Source: Thiopontia sp964344435 (lineage in GTDB: Bacteria; Pseudomonadota; Gammaproteobacteria; GCF-002020875). Taken from it: 19,750 nucleotides of DNA. Below, piece by piece: positions 7,110 through 15,236 of the stretch. Positions within the stretch are counted from its first letter, which is position 1. The number at the start of each line of letters is the position of its first letter. The notes beneath the pieces were generated by a model. The model was not told where the DNA came from and did no database searches. It saw only the letters and a program-made list of their open reading frames with translations. The stretch is taken from NCBI GenBank assembly GCA_964344435.1, contig CAYFNH010000044.1, positions 1-19,750 of the forward strand. Reading direction: 5' to 3'. The position numbers and the translations under genes were made by a program.

Positions 7110-7975
7110 TCGACCGACTCCGACTTCTCCCAGCGGCGGCTATTGATCGCATAGCGGGAGATCTTCCCCCGAAACGGCAACCAGAGCATGCCCGGTAGCT
7201 GGTTGACCTCGCTCGGCTCACGGTAGTGGTCGATCCCGAGGGTCATCCCCTCATGGCCCCCTCGAGGCTGGTCGATGTAGGTGCCGAAGAGACGGTCCCA
7301 GAGCGAGAGATTGAAACCGAAGTTGGAGTTGGCCTCATCCTCCTCAATGGAGTGGTGAACGCGGTGCATATCCGGGGTCACCACCAGCCAGCGCAGTACC
7401 CGGTCACCCCCTTCAGGCAGATGGATGTTGCCATGGTTGAACATTGCCATCGCATTGAGGATCACCTCGAAGATCACGACCGCGACCAGGGGCGGCCCCA
7501 GCAGTACAATGGTGGCAAACTTGATCAACATCGAGAGGATGATCTCGATCGGGTGGAAGCGGGCACCGGTGGTGACATCGTAGTCGAGGTCGGCATGGTG
7601 AACCCGATGCAGCCGCCACAACAGCGGGATGGCGTGGACCATGACATGCTGTACCCAGATAACAAAATCCATTGCCACCACTGCGATGACCACTTTTCCC
7701 ATCGCCGAGACCTCATCACAGCGGTTGAGCACTCCCCACCCCTCCTCTGCTGCGGCAGCCGCCACCCCAACCGCCGCCAGCGGGAAGAGGAGCCGCAGTA
7801 CTACCGTATTGAGTGCGACCAAGCCGAGGTTGTTACTCCAGCGCACCCTCCGTGTCAGCAGTCGCTCTCTGCGCGGAGCCTTGGCCTCCCAGATGGCGAT
7901 CAAGGCAAACACTCCCAGAAAGAAGGAGAGCCGAATGGTTGGCTCATTGACCATTATCCACTGTTCAAAATTCAT
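7106..7975 (-). CDS. Fatty acid hydroxylase/sterol desaturase superfamily protein
   Basis: This is a 289-residue integral membrane di-iron enzyme of the fatty acid hydroxylase superfamily. The metal-binding histidine clusters are clear: HVMVH (110-114), HRVHH (123-127), H141, HGNIH (181-185) and HRVHH (204-208). Membrane helices are at about 13-29, 48-75, 93-108 and 145-178. Such enzymes use O2 to hydroxylate or desaturate lipid substrates. The actual substrate is unknown, and the term sterol should not be read literally in this context. The start is ATG, with TGAGGA about seven bases upstream. The downstream VTT-rhodanese gene overlaps by four bases, so the two proteins are made together and may both act on membrane lipids. 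It is divergent from the RND transporter, 221 bp away. Confidence 0.9.
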   Translation of the reverse strand: MNFEQWIMVNEPTIRLSFFLGVFALIAIWEAKAPRRERLLTRRVRWSNNLGLVALNTVVLRLLFPLAAVGVAAAAAEEGWGVLNRCDEVSAMGKVVIAVVAMDFVIWVQHVMVHAIPLLWRLHRVHHADLDYDVTTGARFHPIEIILSMLIKFATIVLLGPPLVAVVIFEVILNAMAMFNHGNIHLPEGGDRVLRWLVVTPDMHRVHHSIEEDEANSNFGFNLSLWDRLFGTYIDQPRGGHEGMTLGIDHYREPSEVNQLPGMLWLPFRGKISRYAINSRRWEKSESVE

Positions 7976-8143
7976 TCTGTTTCCTCAGCTATACAGCATT
8001 GCATAAGTTTGTTCATACCGCGATTGTATTCATCCTTTCAGACACTGAACATCCCCTGATCAACCCCATCTGGATGGCCAATTAGAGACAGATACAGGCT
8101 GAGTCCCGCTGCTCTTGAACAACAATGTAAAATCAATCAATCT

Positions 8144-8166
8144 ATGATATACTTGAACACTATCAT
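8144..8166 (+). promoter_or_regulatory. Extended -10 promoter and inverted repeat before the RND gene
   Basis: TGATATACT (8145-8153) is an extended -10 element (TGn plus TATACT) with no good -35. It would start transcription near 8160, about 37 bases before the ATG. ATGATA (8144-8149) and TATCAT (8161-8166) form an inverted repeat with an 11-bp spacer covering the -10 and the start site, a plausible operator for a local repressor. The rest of the 7976-8196 gap shows nothing firm. Confidence 0.4.
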
Positions 8167-8196
8167 TTACACCCGTTTACAGAGTTCGACTGTCAG

Positions 8197-11100
8197 ATGA
8201 TCTTTACCGGCAAGAGCTTTTTCAAATTCTCCTATCTGCAGGCCAAAAAAGCGTGTAGCCGTCGCGTGCATCACAAACAGGCTGATGAGGCGCACTTTCG
8301 CGATGAGGAGATCAATCTCGACAAGCTGGGCATTGCCGGACAGATTGCCAACGCCTTTATCCACTCTCCCCTCTCTCCCCTGTTCTTCTTTCTGATGCTG
8401 GCCATCGGCATCTATGGCCTATTCAGCACCCCGCGACAGGAAGATCCACAGATCTCGGTGCCGATGATCGATATTCTCTTTCAGCACCCCGGAGCCACTC
8501 CGCAGGAGGTCGCTGCCCTCACCATAGACCCATTCGAACGGGTATTGAGCGAGATCCCCCAGCTGAAGCATGTCTACTCGATGAGTGACCATGAACATGG
8601 CCTGATCACGCTGGAGTTTGAGGTGGGTGAGCCGATGGGCCCCTCTCTGGTGCAGGTACACAGCAAGATCGCCTCCAACCTGCAGCTGCTCCCCCCCGGG
8701 GTGGAACCACCAACGGTCAAGCCCAAGGAGGTGGATGATGTTCCGGTAGTCACCCTCACCCTCTGGTCCGAGGCGGTGGATGACGAGATCTTGCGTACCC
8801 TTGCCGTCGACCTGCTGCAACATTTCAAACAGCTGCCGATGACCGGTACCGGCTTTGTGGTGGGGGGGCGACAGCGGCAGATTCGAGTGGAGGTGGAACC
8901 GGGACGTCTGGAGGGGTATGGGATCAGCCTCGGGCAGATCGCAATGACCCTCAAGGGATTCAACAGCAGCATGACCGTGGGTTCACTGGAGCGCGACGGC
9001 CGCTACAGCTTTGTCAAATCAGGGGGCTTTCTACAGAGCCGTAGTGATGTGGAGAGCCTGGTGGTGGGGCAACATCAGGGGGCTCCGGTCTTCCTGCATG
9101 ACATCGCCCGGGTGATCGAAGGGCCGGAGGAGACCCGTTCACTGGTTCTGCACAGCAACGGTGCAGCCCATCCCGACCCTGCACAGCGCAGGGTGACCGA
9201 TGCTGCCGCCGTCACCATCGCCCTCGCCAAACAGGCCAACACCAACGGGGTTGAGGTGGTCAACCAGATACTGGCCGAACTGGAGCAGCTGAAAGGGTAC
9301 AAGATTCCAGAAAATGTATCGGTAACGGTCAGCCGCGACTACGGCAAGACTGCCAACGACAAGGTCAACGGACTGCTCTTCAAACTGCTGGTGGCCACCG
9401 CTGCGGTCACCCTGCTGGTCTGGCTCAGTCTGGGGCTCACCCCCTCCATCGTGGTGCTGCTCACCATACCGGTAATTCTGGTGACTACCGTCTTTATTGC
9501 AATGCTGCTGGGCTACACCATCGACCGGGTGAGCCTGTTTGCGTTGATCTTTGCCATTGGCATTCTGGTCGATGATGCCATTGTGGTGGTAGAGAACATC
9601 TACCGCCGCTGGTTGCGTGCCGGCAAGATGTCGACCCAGATTGCGGTAGATGCCGTTCGCGAGGTGGGTAATCCAACCATTCTCGCCACCTATACCGTGG
9701 TGGCTGCTCTGGTACCGATGGGGTTTGTGCGTGGCATGATGGGCCCCTACATGGAGCCGATTCCGGTACTGGGCTCGGTCGCCATGCTGCTCTCACTGTT
9801 CTCGGCGCTGATCTTTGTCCCCTGGTTGGCGATGCGTATGCGCCCACCGATGGCCCATCTGCAGAAGATGGAGGCGCGAGAAAAGCGGCTGGACTCAAGC
9901 CTGGACACCTTCTTCCATCGTGCCCTCTGTGCCCTGATGACCAACCCACTCCACAGCTGGGGCTTCATGCTGCTGCTGGTTCTCGGTTTTGCCGCTTCGA
10001 TGTACATGTTCTACAACAAGTCGGTAACGGTAAAGATGCTGCCATTCGACAACAAACCGACGCTGAGTGTGGTCATTGACCTGCCCGATGGAACCGCCCT
10101 GCCCGAGACCGCCAACCTCACCCGCAAACTGGCCCGACAACTGCAATCCGTACCCGAGGTACTCTCTCTGCAGAGCTACATCGGTAACGCTCAGCCGTTC
10201 GACTTCAACGGCCTGGTACGCCACTACTATATGCGCACCATGCCGTGGCAGGCCGACATCGCCATTCAGCTGCTGGACAAACGAGAGCGTAAGCGCAGCA
10301 GCCATGAGATCGCCTCGGCCATCCGCACTCAGTTAACTCCGCTGGTTCGTGCCCATAACGCCACCCTGACCGTAGTGGAGATGCCACCGGGACCACCGGT
10401 ATTGCAAACCCTGGTCGCGGAAATTCATGGCCCCGATGCAGAGACCCGGCGCAAGGTTGCCTCCGATATGACCCGACTGTTCCGGGAGTCGGAGCTGGTG
10501 ACCGATGTCGATAACTTCATGCGTAGCGAAGATTACTACTGGAACTTCAAGGTCGATGTGCAGAAGGCGGCCCGCCAAGGGGTCTCGGTTGCCACCATCA
10601 ACCAGCATCTGGCGATGGCGATGGGACAGTTCAAGGTGGTGGATCTGAAACAGCCGGGGGTTCAGGAACCCACCTGGATCACCCTGTTTGTACCCCTGCA
10701 GAAGCGGGCACAGCTACCCAACCTCAACAACATGCCGATCTCCACCATGGATGGGCGCACCATCGCCCTCTCGGAGCTGGGCCACTTCGAGCGCCTGCCA
10801 CGCCAGCAGATGATCTTCCACAAGGATCTGCGGGAGGTTGAGTTTGTAGTAGGCGATACCACCGGCGCCTACGCTGCCCCCATCTACGCCATGCTCGATG
10901 TCGAGCAGCGGCTGCAGGGGTACCGCACTCCTGACGGTGTTTCGCTGCAGCCCCACTATACCGCTGCACCGGAGAGTGACCGCCACTCTGCCTTTGAGTG
11001 GAGTGGAGAATGGACGGTTACCTTCGAGACCTTCCGTGACCTGGGTACCGCCTTCATGGTCGCACTCATTGCCATCTACATGCTGGTGGTGTGGCAATTT

Positions 11101-11526
11101 GGCAACTTTCTGATCCCCGCCATCATCATGGCCCCGATTCCACTCACCCTGCTCGGGATCATTCCCGGGCACTGGATGCTGGGGGCCGACTTCACCGCCA
11201 CCTCGATGATTGGCTGGATTGCACTTGCCGGCATCATCGTGCGCAACTCGATCCTGCTGGTGGACTTCACCATTCATCAGGTACATCAGGGAGAGGAGTT
11301 GGTAGAAGCGGTGATCATGGCGGTCAAGGCACGAACCCGGCCCATCCTGATTACCGCTCTGGCACTGGTGCTCGGGGCTTCGGTGATCATCACCGATCCG
11401 ATCTTTCAGGGGATGGCGATCTCGCTGCTGTTCGGGGTCTTTGTCTCCACCCTGCTGACCCTGTTTGTGATTCCACTCGGCTGCGTCAGCCTGGGACAAC
11501 AGATCTTCATGGAGAGCAAGGAGTAG
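8197..11526 (+). CDS. RND-family efflux transporter permease
   Basis: This 1109-residue inner-membrane pump belongs to the AcrB/CzcA-like RND superfamily, driven by the proton gradient. A conventional N-terminus begins at about residue 41 (LDKLGIAG), followed by TM1 at about 58-76 and the first periplasmic porter domain. The TM2-6 bundle at about 393-560 contains the proton-relay pair D459-D460 in GILVDDAIVVVENI. A second periplasmic domain and a C-terminal TM bundle with GIIVRNSILLVDF complete the two-fold repeat. The first 40 residues are an unusual basic extension not typical of the family, and no internal start has a Shine-Dalgarno sequence. The ATG at 8197 is the first after an in-frame stop at 8128, but it too lacks a Shine-Dalgarno sequence. 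No adaptor or TolC-like gene is adjacent, so partners must come from elsewhere. The substrate is unknown. Confidence 0.93.
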   Translation: MIFTGKSFFKFSYLQAKKACSRRVHHKQADEAHFRDEEINLDKLGIAGQIANAFIHSPLSPLFFFLMLAIGIYGLFSTPRQEDPQISVPMIDILFQHPGATPQEVAALTIDPFERVLSEIPQLKHVYSMSDHEHGLITLEFEVGEPMGPSLVQVHSKIASNLQLLPPGVEPPTVKPKEVDDVPVVTLTLWSEAVDDEILRTLAVDLLQHFKQLPMTGTGFVVGGRQRQIRVEVEPGRLEGYGISLGQIAMTLKGFNSSMTVGSLERDGRYSFVKSGGFLQSRSDVESLVVGQHQGAPVFLHDIARVIEGPEETRSLVLHSNGAAHPDPAQRRVTDAAAVTIALAKQANTNGVEVVNQILAELEQLKGYKIPENVSVTVSRDYGKTANDKVNGLLFKLLVATAAVTLLVWLSLGLTPSIVVLLTIPVILVTTVFIAMLLGYTIDRVSLFALIFAIGILVDDAIVVVENIYRRWLRAGKMSTQIAVDAVREVGNPTILATYTVVAALVPMGFVRGMMGPYMEPIPVLGSVAMLLSLFSALIFVPWLAMRMRPPMAHLQKMEAREKRLDSSLDTFFHRALCALMTNPLHSWGFMLLLVLGFAASMYMFYNKSVTVKMLPFDNKPTLSVVIDLPDGTALPETANLTRKLARQLQSVPEVLSLQSYIGNAQPFDFNGLVRHYYMRTMPWQADIAIQLLDKRERKRSSHEIASAIRTQLTPLVRAHNATLTVVEMPPGPPVLQTLVAEIHGPDAETRRKVASDMTRLFRESELVTDVDNFMRSEDYYWNFKVDVQKAARQGVSVATINQHLAMAMGQFKVVDLKQPGVQEPTWITLFVPLQKRAQLPNLNNMPISTMDGRTIALSELGHFERLPRQQMIFHKDLREVEFVVGDTTGAYAAPIYAMLDVEQRLQGYRTPDGVSLQPHYTAAPESDRHSAFEWSGEWTVTFETFRDLGTAFMVALIAIYMLVVWQFGNFLIPAIIMAPIPLTLLGIIPGHWMLGADFTATSMIGWIALAGIIVRNSILLVDFTIHQVHQGEELVEAVIMAVKARTRPILITALALVLGASVIITDPIFQGMAISLLFGVFVSTLLTLFVIPLGCVSLGQQIFMESKE

Positions 11527-11623
11527 CCACCTATCTTCTCGTGACCTGCAAAAACATCACTCTTATCCATCACAATATTGATTGAACTTATAATAACTCC
11601 TCAATAAAACACGTAACTCAAAT

Positions 11624-11748
11624 CTCCTTCCCCATTGAGGGGGAAGGTAGGGATGGGAGTAGTGTGTCAGATCAAGCACTTTATCCCTTCGGAACGCCCT
11701 TGGGCGGTAACCCCCACCCCAACCCTCCCCCTGATAGAGGGGAGGGAG
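11624..11748. mobile_element. MITE-like element with self-palindromic ends
   Basis: This is a non-coding 125-bp element between two convergent genes. Its left end (11624-11660) and the reverse complement of its right end (11708-11748) align over about 37-41 bp: both start CTCC-T-CCCC and run into G-rich GGGGGA-GGT-GGG. Each end is itself a hairpin: CCTTCCCC/GGGGAAGG (11626-11633 with 11640-11647) and CCCTCCCC/GGGGAGGG (11723-11730 with 11739-11746). The core holds a third hairpin, CGCCC-TT-GGGCG (11695-11706). No transposase is present. Sequences of this general look recur as intergenic repeats in some bacteria; no copy number can be given here. Confidence 0.65.
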
Positions 11749-11753
11749 TTTTT
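11723..11753 (+). terminator. Terminator-like hairpin after the RND gene
   Basis: The right-end hairpin of the MITE-like element (8-bp GC-rich stem, 8-base loop) is followed by AG and then TTTTT at 11749-11753. This is the form of an intrinsic terminator for rightward transcripts. It lies about 200 bp after the RND stop codon and before the convergent kinase, so the element may have been co-opted to separate the two transcripts. Confidence 0.5.
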
Positions 11754-11798
11754 GGCTGAGTTTTGTGGGTAATCAGGATGCTTTATACCAAGGAGTGA

Positions 11799-14609
11799 CT
11801 ACGAGGAATAGCCCGCGCTGTCGAAGAGCTGCGCAATGGCAGCAAAGGTCTGCTCAATCTCCTGTTGCAGGTCGTCAATGGCAGCGGCATCTACCCGTCC
11901 CCGCTGCAGCAGCTGCGCCTCGGCCTGTCTTGCCGACTCGGACAACGCATTGGCAGCAATGGTGGCGGCAACCCCCTTGAGCGAGTGGACCGCCTTGCGA
12001 CTCTCCTCCTGATCCCCCTGCTCCAGCAGCGCAACAAAGTGTTCCACAAAGCCCCGCTTCTCACTGACAAAGTTTTCCAGTACTCGCAGGTAGATCTCCC
12101 GTTTTCCCATCACCCGCTTCAAGCCTTCCGCCACCGCCAGTCCGGGCAGGCTCTGCGGCCACTCATCACCACTACCTTCTGAAGCCTCATCTGCCTCTTC
12201 CATGGTTGCTTCAACCGTCTCTGCGGGCGCCAATTCAGTGGGCTTACTGGTTTCGGTTTCCGGCAACCAGCGCAGCAGGGTACGATAGATCTGCTCTATT
12301 TCCAGTGGTTTGACCAGATAGTCATCCATCCCCACCTCCAGCGCCTGTTCACGGTCACGCCTGGTCGCGTTGGCTGTCATCGCGACAATGGGGAGCTCTG
12401 TTGCGGAGCGGAAACGACGTATGGTCCGGGTTGCCTCATAGCCATCCATCTCCGGCATCTGCACATCCATCAGCACCAGATCAAACTGATCTCTGGAGAC
12501 CAGTGCCACCGCCTCCAGTCCATTGTTGGCAATGGTGACCTCGATGCCAGCCTCTTTCAGCACCTCCTGTGCCACGATCTGGTTGGTCACATTGTCCTCT
12601 ACCAGCAGAATCTTTCTGCCTCGCAATATTGCCATGGCGCGTTGCTGCTCGCCGATCCGACCCGTTGCGGTTGACTGCTCACCTGTGAGCAGACTCTGCA
12701 ACTGGCTGAGCAGCAGGGTTGGATGGAACGGCTTGTCGATCCAGCCATCCCACTTCAGATCCGCTGCGGCTCGATCGAGCTCATCCCGCAGGAATGGACT
12801 TCCCACCCCCACCAGCAGAGGTCGATCAGCATCTTCAAGCGCCTCGAGGCTGCGAAGCAATTCCACTTCTTTGCTGGCTGACGGCCCCAGGCCAAGCAAC
12901 AGCATTCGGTAGGGCCGTTGTTCAGTAGTAGCACGACTCACTGCCTCGAGTGCCGCCTCTGCGCTGGCCTCCACACTCACCTCTGCCGTGGTTGCACGCT
13001 GTATGGTTTGTTCGATCACCTGTCGGGCATAGGGATGCGCATCCACCACCAGCAGACGCTCACCCGCCAGGGCATGACCGGGTTGATGCGCTGGGGTTGT
13101 GGTCTCGGCAAGCGCAAACGGTAAAGTAAAATGGAAGGTGGCGCCGTTGTCCGGCACACTCTCCACCTCGATCTCCCCGCCCATCTTGTCCACCAACTCC
13201 CGGCAGATCGCCAGCCCCAAACCGGTACCCCCATATTTGCGCGTGGTCGAGCTATCGGCCTGGCTAAAGGATTGGAACAGTCTGCGCTGATGCGCCTCAC
13301 TGATGCCAATCCCGCTATCTTGCACTCTGAACTCGACCTCCACGCTCTGCTCATCCTGTTTCACCACCCGGGCAATGACGACCACCTCCCCCTCTGCAGT
13401 GAACTTGATTGCGTTATTGAGCAGATTGAGCAACACCTGTTGCAGGCGCAGCGGGTCTCCCAGCAAAACCGGAGGAAGATCCGTATCCACATCAAACAAC
13501 AGCTCCAGCCGTGACTCGAATGCCTTGAGCAGGGTTACGTCAGCCAGGCGGGTAAACACCTCTTCCAGCCGGAAATGGATCTGCTCGATCTCCATCTGCC
13601 CCGCCTCGATCTTGGAGAAGTCGAGAATATCGTTGATGATCTGCAGCAGTGATCCGGCAGAGGAGTTGATCTTCCTCATCAGCTCGCGCTCCCGAGGCGC
13701 GAGTTCACCCTTCAACAGCAGTTGAGCCAAACCGAGGATACCGTTCATCGGGGTGCGAATCTCGTGGCTCATGTTTGCCAGAAAGAGACTTTTTGCCTCA
13801 TTGGCCTGCTCCGCCTCCAGTTTCGCCTCCTGCAGCTGATGCGTTCTGGCGATTACCTGCTGTTCAAGATTTTCACGATATCCGGCAAGTTTACGGTCAC
13901 GTTCTCCAATCTGGCTGAGCATCTCATTAAACCCGTGGGAGAGCTGGCTCAACTCAGCAATCTCGGATTGGGGGGCTCGACCGGAGAAGTCCTCACTCTC
14001 GGAGATATAACGCATCAACCCACTCAGCTCCCTCACCGGGTCGAGTACCGAGTGAGCCAACCGGGCCAGAACTCTCTGTGCCACCCATAGCCCTGCAACA
14101 ATGGTAAACAGGGCCAGCAGCAGCTGTTGCAATACCGCACGCCGGAGTGAGGCAGGACTAACCTCCATACGCAGCACCCCACGCTGCACGCCATCATGGA
14201 GTACCCGGGTATGCAGGATAATTCGGTTGAAACCAATGGTGCTCTCCTGCCCAATCGACTCCAGCTTTGCGGGGAGCTGTTTGTTGCAGAGCTCATCACT
14301 GCGTTGGTAGCGGGCAAACGATTCACCATCATCGCCATATAGCGCTACGCAGATGGTATCCGGCATATGGCGCATGGAAAAAAGCAGCTCCTCGGCACTC
14401 TGCCTGTCTCCAAACATCAGACTTGCACTGGCGTTGTCTGCAATGGCCTCCCCCTGTGCCCGGTTACTCTCGACTAGGGCATCGAATTGAAACATGATAC
14501 TGGCTACAAGCAGCACCGTAATCACAATACCCAGTACGGCCAGTACCGTAGCATGGTTGATCCGCAACAGGCGGTTTGCCAGCCCGATCTGTGGCAACGG
14601 CTGATTCAC
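11799..14609 (-). CDS. Hybrid histidine kinase: CHASE8-HAMP-HisKA-HATPase-REC-REC-Hpt
   Basis: This 936-residue inner-membrane phosphorelay kinase has TM1 at about 21-41, a periplasmic CHASE8-type sensor at 42-160 (with ASASLMFGDRQSAEELL), and TM2 at about 161-180. HAMP follows at about 181-240 with a coiled linker. The dimerisation domain has H282 in NMSHEIRTPMNG. The ATPase domain has N399, DSGIGIS (431-437) and GGTGLGLAI (460-468). A first receiver (about 515-640) is degenerate: D573 is replaced by Gly in LLGLGP, and only K626 is kept. A second receiver (about 665-780) is intact, with D672, D715 and K767. A C-terminal Hpt domain has H875 in HSLKG. It starts at GTG, overlapping the yfiR-like stop as GTGA, so it is coupled to the YfiR gene. 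Architecture is BarA-like, but the CHASE8 domain and extra pseudoreceiver argue against calling it barA. No cognate output regulator is adjacent. Confidence 0.95.
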   Translation of the reverse strand: MNQPLPQIGLANRLLRINHATVLAVLGIVITVLLVASIMFQFDALVESNRAQGEAIADNASASLMFGDRQSAEELLFSMRHMPDTICVALYGDDGESFARYQRSDELCNKQLPAKLESIGQESTIGFNRIILHTRVLHDGVQRGVLRMEVSPASLRRAVLQQLLLALFTIVAGLWVAQRVLARLAHSVLDPVRELSGLMRYISESEDFSGRAPQSEIAELSQLSHGFNEMLSQIGERDRKLAGYRENLEQQVIARTHQLQEAKLEAEQANEAKSLFLANMSHEIRTPMNGILGLAQLLLKGELAPRERELMRKINSSAGSLLQIINDILDFSKIEAGQMEIEQIHFRLEEVFTRLADVTLLKAFESRLELLFDVDTDLPPVLLGDPLRLQQVLLNLLNNAIKFTAEGEVVVIARVVKQDEQSVEVEFRVQDSGIGISEAHQRRLFQSFSQADSSTTRKYGGTGLGLAICRELVDKMGGEIEVESVPDNGATFHFTLPFALAETTTPAHQPGHALAGERLLVVDAHPYARQVIEQTIQRATTAEVSVEASAEAALEAVSRATTEQRPYRMLLLGLGPSASKEVELLRSLEALEDADRPLLVGVGSPFLRDELDRAAADLKWDGWIDKPFHPTLLLSQLQSLLTGEQSTATGRIGEQQRAMAILRGRKILLVEDNVTNQIVAQEVLKEAGIEVTIANNGLEAVALVSRDQFDLVLMDVQMPEMDGYEATRTIRRFRSATELPIVAMTANATRRDREQALEVGMDDYLVKPLEIEQIYRTLLRWLPETETSKPTELAPAETVEATMEEADEASEGSGDEWPQSLPGLAVAEGLKRVMGKREIYLRVLENFVSEKRGFVEHFVALLEQGDQEESRKAVHSLKGVAATIAANALSESARQAEAQLLQRGRVDAAAIDDLQQEIEQTFAAIAQLFDSAGYSS

Positions 14610-15154
14610 TGTTCCACCCGCCTTGCCAGACGCAGCAGCTTGGAGCTGACCCGCAAGTGACTCTGCCTGGCCACGGCAAGATTGACATCAAACTGTACCT
14701 TGTCGCTCTCGGTCTGCAGATTGATCATCACCCCGGCTTCAAAGGCACCTGCACTATCGGCCACGGTCAATACCGGCAGCCCCTCGACCCTCTTCAACAC
14801 CTGACTGATTCGATCTCCGGCCAGCGGGGTCACAAAGACCAGATCACACCCCTCAATTTCCTTCACCGTCTTGATGATGCGAGTCTGAATGGTACGTTGA
14901 CGCAGCTGCTTTTTGGCAATCTGCTCAAGGTAACTGCCAAACGGATTGGAACCAAACACACAGAGCTGGAAATCACCGTGCTCAACCGGCCACTGGGTAA
15001 ACGACGCAAAGTTGTAGAGATAGGCCGCCTTGAGTCGATACTCGGGCACCTCAGCTGAGACAGAAATGACGTGCAGACAGAGCACAAGGGAGAGGAGCGC
15101 CTGGCTGATGCGCCTTCTCCATTGCAATGGTGTACTGACCCCGGTTCGTTTCAC
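14606..15154 (-). CDS. YfiR-family periplasmic protein (DUF4154)
   Basis: This protein of about 182 residues has a basic start and a hydrophobic segment ending SVSAEV, consistent with a signal peptide and export to the periplasm. The mature part opens with the family signature EYRLKAAYLYNFASFTQWP. Two mature-region cysteines remain (C65 and C103 from this start), spaced like the conserved disulfide pair of Pseudomonas YfiR; the second YfiR pair is missing. YfiR inhibits the CHASE8-containing diguanylate cyclase YfiN by binding its periplasmic domain. Here the overlapping downstream gene encodes a CHASE8 kinase, so the likely role is regulation of that kinase. I chose the GTG at 15154, with AGGT just upstream, over a TTG at 15166. 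The family call is strong; the exact start and the sign of regulation are uncertain. Confidence 0.88.
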   Translation of the reverse strand: MKRTGVSTPLQWRRRISQALLSLVLCLHVISVSAEVPEYRLKAAYLYNFASFTQWPVEHGDFQLCVFGSNPFGSYLEQIAKKQLRQRTIQTRIIKTVKEIEGCDLVFVTPLAGDRISQVLKRVEGLPVLTVADSAGAFEAGVMINLQTESDKVQFDVNLAVARQSHLRVSSKLLRLARRVEQ

Positions 15155-15193
15155 GCTGACCTGCAAGCTTTTACCCTAACCCCAAAAGCTAGA

Positions 15194-15199
15194 ATTATA
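15194..15199 (-). promoter_or_regulatory. Possible internal -10 box before the yfiR-like gene
   Basis: A perfect TATAAT on the minus strand lies in the 82-bp gap between the TonB receptor stop and the yfiR-like start, with only a poor -35 upstream. It would give a leader of about 33 bases and let the YfiR-kinase pair be expressed independently of the receptor. Confidence 0.3.
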
Positions 15200-15236
15200 C
15201 GCTTGGCAAGCTACAGATACAGCCGAAAATAATGGG

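Noticed and set aside
7226..8059. Plus-strand open frame of 277 codons opposite the hydroxylase
   Set aside because: The His, Asp and Gln-rich translation mirrors the opposite gene, and it runs past that gene into the promoter region without a ribosome-binding site.
10714..11499. Minus-strand open frame of 261 codons inside the RND gene
   Set aside because: It is opposite the conserved C-terminal half of the RND permease; composition is that of an antisense shadow.
11799..14609. Calling the hybrid kinase barA
   Set aside because: The kinase-receiver-Hpt layout is similar, but the CHASE8 sensor, additional pseudoreceiver and operon with a YfiR protein point to a different input and paralogue.
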